Part shown: positions 57,923 through 64,000 of the stretch, in pieces
How positions within the stretch are numbered: the stretch's first letter is position 1
How the letters are laid out: the number at the start of each line of letters is the position of its first letter
NCBI RefSeq assembly: GCF_947497025.1
Contig: NZ_CANMFC010000004.1
Span: 62,001-126,000, forward strand
Source: an uncultured Kushneria sp.
GTDB lineage: Bacteria; Pseudomonadota; Gammaproteobacteria; Pseudomonadales; Halomonadaceae
Reading direction: 5' to 3'
DNA: 64,000 nt
Translations under genes and position numbers: made by a program
The notes under the pieces: model-generated
The model's database searches: none
The model's input: only the letters and a program-made list of their open reading frames with translations
What the model was told of the DNA's origin: nothing

Positions 57923-58882
57923 CTAGCTCTCCTGCCCCAGTTTGCGAGCCACACGCATGACTGCGCTGCGGGCACGTACATTAAACCCGGTTTCCTGATC
58001 ATCCGGGCGAATCGCCTTGCCGACAGGTGCCATGTCGCGACGAATCTGGTCCTCGCGAAGCGGCATGTGCCGTGGCAGGTGCTGATCGCCCCGTGACTTG
58101 TCACGGATAAAGCGCTTGACCAGACGATCTTCCAGCGAGTGAAAACTGATCACTACCAGCCGTCCATCGGGAGCCAGAGCCTCAAGCGCAGCCTCCAGGG
58201 CACGCTCGAGCTGACCCAGCTCATCATTGAGATGGATACGAATGGCCTGAAAGGCACGTGTGGCAGGATGGCGTCCCTTTTCCCACGCCGGATGCGCCGT
58301 CTTCAAAAGCTCGGCAAGTTCCACGGTACGGGTAATGGGGGCTTCCTTGCGCTGTGTGACGACCGCCCGAGCCAGACGCCTGGCAAAACGCTCCTCGCCC
58401 AGACGCTTGAAGACGTCTGCCATCTCGCGCTCGGGGGTTTCGGCAATCCATTGGGCCGCACTGATGCCCGAATCGGGGTCCATGCGCATATCAAGCGGGC
58501 CGTCGCGCATGAAGCTGAAACCACGACTGGCATCATCAAGCTGAGGAGACGACACGCCCACATCCAGCAAAATGCCGGAAAGCCTGCCGTGTACGCCTTG
58601 CTGGCGTGCGACATCGCCCAGATCGGCGAATGTGGCGCGTGCAATATGAAACCGTGAGTCTTCGATGTCTGCCGCAGCGGCCAGCGCATCAGGATCACGG
58701 TCGATGGCGACCAGGCGCCCCTGATCACTCAGGCGGTCAAGGATGGCGCGGGAATGCCCGCCACGCCCGAATGTACCGTCCAGATAGAGGCCGTCGGGCC
58801 GCTGAACGAGGGCATCGACGGCACCCTCAAGCAGGACGCTTTCATGCTTGTGGTCTTGCCGGATACCTGGGGTCTGATTCAT
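57923..58882 (-). CDS. rsmH: 16S rRNA (cytosine(1402)-N4)-methyltransferase RsmH
   Basis: Methylates N4 of C1402 in the ribosomal P site. 319 residues with the SAM-binding [16 protein letters not shown] and the C-terminal [18 protein letters not shown]. It is the first gene of the dcw cluster here. Its start codon is only about 36 bp from the 3' end of rnpB, and mraZ, which usually precedes it, is missing. RsmI, which modifies the same nucleotide, is encoded on the other side of rnpB. Confidence 0.97.
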   Translation of the reverse strand: MNQTPGIRQDHKHESVLLEGAVDALVQRPDGLYLDGTFGRGGHSRAILDRLSDQGRLVAIDRDPDALAAAADIEDSRFHIARATFADLGDVARQQGVHGRLSGILLDVGVSSPQLDDASRGFSFMRDGPLDMRMDPDSGISAAQWIAETPEREMADVFKRLGEERFARRLARAVVTQRKEAPITRTVELAELLKTAHPAWEKGRHPATRAFQAIRIHLNDELGQLERALEAALEALAPDGRLVVISFHSLEDRLVKRFIRDKSRGDQHLPRHMPLREDQIRRDMAPVGKAIRPDDQETGFNVRARSAVMRVARKLGQES

Positions 58883-58918
58883 GAGAACTCAAGGGATGTT
58901 TCAAGGGGAAAACAGGTG

Positions 58919-59281
<363 letters not shown>

Positions 59282-59290
59282 AAGCGCGCA

Positions 59291-59319
59291 AGAATATCAG
59301 TGCCGAACCCCGGCTCCAA
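59291..59319 (-). promoter_or_regulatory. rnpB promoter
   Basis: TTGGAG, a 17-base spacer and TATTCT form a sigma-70 promoter whose start would fall at or within a few bases of the inferred 5' end of the RNA at 59281. Confidence 0.65.
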
Positions 59320-59374
59320 GCGCGTTAACCATTTTTATCCTTGTGCACCGGCCCTGGTGACCCACAGGCAACAA

Positions 59375-60241
59375 TTAATTACAAAAACCACCATCCTTGA
59401 TCGTCTGAGCACGCTGATACCAGTCGCTCTTGCGACCACCCAGTATACGAGTGGCCACACTGGCCGATTGCTTGACCCCCACCCCCTCCTCCAATAGCGA
59501 GGACAACAGCTGATCACCATCAATCTGGCCGCTGTCGGCGGGTGCCTTTTCAGGCGCCGGCGCCATCATGACCACAAATTCACCACGCATCTGATCGGGG
59601 TCATCCATCATGCGCGCCAGCAGAGTGCTAGCCGTCCCCTGCAAAAAGGTTTCAAAGGTCTTGGTTAGTTCACGAGCCACGACAAGGTGACGTTCACCGA
59701 ACACGATCTCGATATCCTCCAGCAACTGGCGAATCCGATGCGGCGACTCATAGAGCACAATAGTTACCGGCAGCTCGACAACGTCGCTCAGACGCTGGCG
59801 TCGTCCGGAACTTTTGGCCGGCAAAAAGCCTTCGAACAGAAAACGCTCGGTCGGCAGCCCTGCAGCACTCAGCGCCGTGATCAGCGCGCTGGGTCCGGGA
59901 ATGGGAATAACGGTGTAATCGGCCTGCCGCAGTGCCTGCACCAGACGATAGCCGGGGTCAGAAATCAGCGGCGTGCCGGCATCACTGATCAGCGCAACGC
60001 GCTGACCGTCATCAAGCGCTTGTCGGATGCGCTCGATTCGCGAGGTTTCATTATGTTCGTGAAGCGACACCAGCGGCACCCTAACCCCGATATGATCGAG
60101 CAGGCGCACGCTGTGACGGGTATCTTCTGCCGCGATCAGATCGGCCTGTGCCAGGGTATCCATGGCGCGTCTGGAGAGGTCGTCAAGGTTACCAATCGGT
60201 GTGGCAACCACGTACAATGCGCCCTTGCTAAAACTATTCAT
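59375..60241 (-). CDS. rsmI: 16S rRNA (cytidine(1402)-2'-O)-methyltransferase RsmI
   Basis: Adds the 2'-O-methyl group to C1402 of 16S rRNA. 288 residues of the tetrapyrrole-methylase fold, with LYVVATPIGNLDDLSRRAM at the N-terminus, AEDTRHSVRLLDHIG and VALISDAGTPLISDPGYRLV. It is divergent from lpoA; the rsmI and lpoA-yraN-diaA-dolP neighbourhood is widely conserved. Confidence 0.97.
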   Translation of the reverse strand: MNSFSKGALYVVATPIGNLDDLSRRAMDTLAQADLIAAEDTRHSVRLLDHIGVRVPLVSLHEHNETSRIERIRQALDDGQRVALISDAGTPLISDPGYRLVQALRQADYTVIPIPGPSALITALSAAGLPTERFLFEGFLPAKSSGRRQRLSDVVELPVTIVLYESPHRIRQLLEDIEIVFGERHLVVARELTKTFETFLQGTASTLLARMMDDPDQMRGEFVVMMAPAPEKAPADSGQIDGDQLLSSLLEEGVGVKQSASVATRILGGRKSDWYQRAQTIKDGGFCN

Positions 60242-60407
60242 GTCATCACACTACACTGGTTCGGACGCGTCATTGCTTTCGGATTTGCCTGTGTCATGAC
60301 CAAAAACGGCACAGGCTTGACTGGAGCTGCATGGTACGCCGTGCAGTTCGCGGACGCCACGCTGTGGCGCCATCATGGAGACCGGCAAGAAAAGGAACTG
60401 CCCAGGC

Positions 60408-62138
60408 ATGCGAACATCATTTACCAGACTGGCCGGCGCGGCCATGGTGGCACTCACACTGGCAGGCTGTGCCGGCACATCGGGCATTGTTAATCGCTTT
60501 GGCGGTCAGTCGCCCAACGACCTGCTGACCCAGGCCCAGCAGCAACAGGGCAGCGAGGCTGCCGCCACCCGCCTCCAAGCGGCCGAACTGTTTCAGCGTC
60601 AGGGCGATAACCAGCGCGCACTGGACATTGCCAACTCGCTCGACCGTTCGGTCCTCTCCAGTGATCAGCAGCTTCGATGGGCACTGCTGAGCTCGCGAGC
60701 GGCCCTTGAATTGCAGGACCCGCAGACAGTGCTGGCCGCAACCAGCCTTCTGGATAGCGCTGCGACCCTGCCGGACAACGAAAAAAATACGCTGCTTGAG
60801 CGCCGCGGCCTGGCACAGGCCATGAACAACCAGCCGTTCGATGCAGCGCAGACCCTGATTGCCCTGCAGCAGCAAACAGACGACACCCAGCTCAATGACA
60901 CCATCTGGCGACAGCTCAATCGCCTTGATCCGGGCCAGCTTGATCAATTGGCCGGCCAGGGCAGCGTGGCTGCCGACTGGGCAGAGCTTGCACGACTGCA
61001 GCGCCAGCAGGGTGCCAATATTGGCGCTCTAACCGATGCCATCAGCCAGTGGCAGTCCAATAATCCTCGCCACCCCGCTTCTCGTCGCCTGCCGTCGGAC
61101 CTGGGAGCACTGGACGAAATCCGTGACCAGGAGATCCGCAAGATTGCGGTATTCCTGCCTCAGAGCGGTCCGCTGGAATCCATCGCCACCGCGATTCGTG
61201 AAGGCATCGAAACACGCGCTGATGATGTCCGAAGCCAGGGCGGGCAGGCTCCCGAGCTGGTTTTCTATGATACTACCGGCCAGGACATCGAAAGCCTTTA
61301 TGCGCGCGCCACCATGGAAGGCGCCCAGGCCGTCATTGGCCCGCTTAGCAAGGAACAGGTCTCTCAGCTGGAGACTCGCGCTAGCGTCGCCCTGCCGACG
61401 CTGGCGCTCAACTACGGTACGCATGATCACAACAGCGCCCGGAATCTGTTCCAGTACGGGCTCTCGGCCGAGGACGAAGCGCGTCAGGCAGCCCAGCGCG
61501 GCCAGCTCGACGGTCTTCACAGGGCGGGCGTCATGGTGCCAAACAATGAGTGGGGCAGCCGCGTCCTGGGTGCCTTCCAGAAGGAGTGGCAGCAGGAAGG
61601 CGGTGATCTGGTCAGCGTCCAGAATTATGACCCCTCCGCTTCTGCGACGTCTGCAGTCAAATCCGTCCTCAATGGCGGCCGTGGCCGACCGGACATGCTG
61701 TTCCTGCTGGCCCTGCCCGGCTATGCCCGTCAGGTGCCTCCGACCCTTGATTACTATAACGCCGCCAACCTGCCCATCTATGCAACCTCACATGTCTATG
61801 AAGGCTCGCCTCAGCCGAGGCTCGACCACGACCTTGATGACGTGATGTTCGTGGACATCCCCTGGCTGATTCCCGAAGCCGCTGCCGGCGGCAGTGACGC
61901 CCTGCCCTTTGAGTCGACTCGCGAGCGGCTTATCCATGACGATCAGCCATCCATGATCAAGCTTCATGCCATGGGCGTTGATGCCTTTGAGCTGGGACGT
62001 CGACTACCGGTCATGAACGCCATCGGAGGGTTTGAACTTTACGGCGCCACCGGCCGATTGGCCCCCGGTCAGGACGGCCGGGTCGTTCGCACCCTGCCCT
62101 GGGCCGTTTTCCGTAACGGTCAGCCAACGCTGCCCTGA
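60408..62138 (+). CDS. lpoA: Penicillin-binding protein activator LpoA
   Basis: An outer-membrane lipoprotein that stimulates PBP1A from outside. 576 residues from the ATG at 60408. The lipobox is LTLAGC, then a helical TPR-like N-terminal domain rich in Gln and Ala, and a periplasmic-binding-protein-like C-terminal domain (IAVFLPQSGPLESIATAIRE, QAVIGPLSKEQVSQLE). The longer frame to 60375 would bury the lipoprotein signal. It leads the lpoA-yraN-diaA-dolP operon. Confidence 0.94.
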   Translation: MRTSFTRLAGAAMVALTLAGCAGTSGIVNRFGGQSPNDLLTQAQQQQGSEAAATRLQAAELFQRQGDNQRALDIANSLDRSVLSSDQQLRWALLSSRAALELQDPQTVLAATSLLDSAATLPDNEKNTLLERRGLAQAMNNQPFDAAQTLIALQQQTDDTQLNDTIWRQLNRLDPGQLDQLAGQGSVAADWAELARLQRQQGANIGALTDAISQWQSNNPRHPASRRLPSDLGALDEIRDQEIRKIAVFLPQSGPLESIATAIREGIETRADDVRSQGGQAPELVFYDTTGQDIESLYARATMEGAQAVIGPLSKEQVSQLETRASVALPTLALNYGTHDHNSARNLFQYGLSAEDEARQAAQRGQLDGLHRAGVMVPNNEWGSRVLGAFQKEWQQEGGDLVSVQNYDPSASATSAVKSVLNGGRGRPDMLFLLALPGYARQVPPTLDYYNAANLPIYATSHVYEGSPQPRLDHDLDDVMFVDIPWLIPEAAAGGSDALPFESTRERLIHDDQPSMIKLHAMGVDAFELGRRLPVMNAIGGFELYGATGRLAPGQDGRVVRTLPWAVFRNGQPTLP

Positions 62139-62144
62139 GTTAAC

Positions 62145-63725
<1,581 letters not shown>

Positions 63726-63773
63726 GCCCCCGCAAGCTGCCTACCCTTGCCCGATATAAAAAACGGGCAGGCA

Positions 63774-63806
63774 TAAAAAAACGGACCCGCCATCATGGCG
63801 GGTCCG
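63774..63806 (-). terminator. Rho-independent terminator after sspB
   Basis: A 10-bp stem (CGGACCCGCC with GGCGGGTCCG) around a short loop. On the minus strand seven T follow, about 23 bases after the sspB stop. Confidence 0.88.
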
Positions 63807-63828
63807 CTGGTATAACGATAGCGGGCGA

Positions 63829-64000
63829 TTACTTGATGACTTTCAGGGACGGGCGTCCCTTGGGCGGGCGTGAACCGCCGTCGTCGTCATCATCGTCATT
63901 TCTACCCTCGCCATGATCCTCATCCGTTCTTGCCACCGCGCCTAGATGAGAGTCCCGCTCGTCGAGGTCATCATTATCGGGCTCGGCCGAATCCGAAGCG
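63829..64000 (-). CDS. sspB: ClpXP specificity-enhancing factor SspB, C-terminal part only
   Basis: The last 56 residues of a frame that continues past the window edge. They comprise a long acidic linker (EDHGEGRNDDDDDDGG) and the end RPPKGRPSLKVIK. SspB delivers ssrA-tagged proteins to ClpXP; this GRPxLxVxK ending is the ClpX-docking module at the tip of its flexible tail. The position next to the BON-domain gene matches Pseudomonas. The substrate-binding domain is outside the window. Confidence 0.85.
   Translation of the reverse strand, partial: ASDSAEPDNDDLDERDSHLGAVARTDEDHGEGRNDDDDDDGGSRPPKGRPSLKVIK

Overview
The window is a gene-dense chromosomal segment of a gammaproteobacterium with moderately high GC. 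Several features point to the Pseudomonas/Halomonas branch, most likely Halomonadaceae: a fused tyrA-aroA gene, an rsmI-rnpB-rsmH-dcw arrangement followed by lpoA-yraN-diaA-dolP-sspB, the secA-argJ-mutT order, and pilBCD-coaE-yacG. The family assignment is inference from gene order and protein character, without any database search. I see no tRNA, rRNA, insertion sequence, prophage or CRISPR array. The only stable RNA gene is rnpB.

Layout. At 1-2.5 kb lies a tripartite (TRAP) carboxylate transporter on the minus strand, with dctM cut by the window edge. From 2.8-12 kb is an accessory stretch: a tiny YqaE/Pmp3 membrane protein behind a perfect 22-bp palindrome, a short-chain dehydrogenase, a serine acetyltransferase, an overlapping pair encoding a FAN1-type VRR-NUC nuclease and an XPD/DinG-type helicase with a RecB-like nuclease motif set, an amino-acid binding protein, an aspartoacylase-like hydrolase and a membrane-tailed CsbD protein. 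From 12-16.3 kb are hda, purMN and an aldo/keto reductase. From 16.4-26.6 kb, on the minus strand, run gyrA, serC, pheA, tyrA-aroA, cmk, rpsA and a zinc-independent type rpmJ.

From 26.9-30.6 kb are rdgC, an acyltransferase and trkH. From 30.7-36.1 kb is the type IV pilus set: pilA divergent from pilBCD, then coaE and yacG. From 36.2-43.2 kb are mutT (Nudix plus ThiE-like fusion), argJ, secA, a small secreted ORF placed like SecM, dciA and lpxC. From 43.3-58.9 kb is the division and cell-wall (dcw) cluster, all minus strand: rsmH-ftsL-ftsI-murE-murF-mraY-murD-ftsW-murG-murC-ftsQ-ftsA-ftsZ. It has no mraZ in front of rsmH and no ddlB between murC and ftsQ. From 58.9-64 kb are rnpB, rsmI, then lpoA-yraN-diaA-dolP, and the tail of sspB.

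Most of the window is housekeeping. The items most worth a second look are: (i) the SecM-like ORF 30 bp before secA, ending in an Arg-Gly-Pro-Pro segment; (ii) the coupled FAN1 nuclease and nuclease-helicase pair; (iii) a strong gyrA terminator only about 20 nt before the serC start codon, leaving no room for a promoter between them; (iv) rnpB ending about 36 nt before the first dcw gene; (v) a 13-bp hairpin in the rpmJ leader; (vi) a compositionally different pilin gene; and (vii) the palindrome before yqaE.
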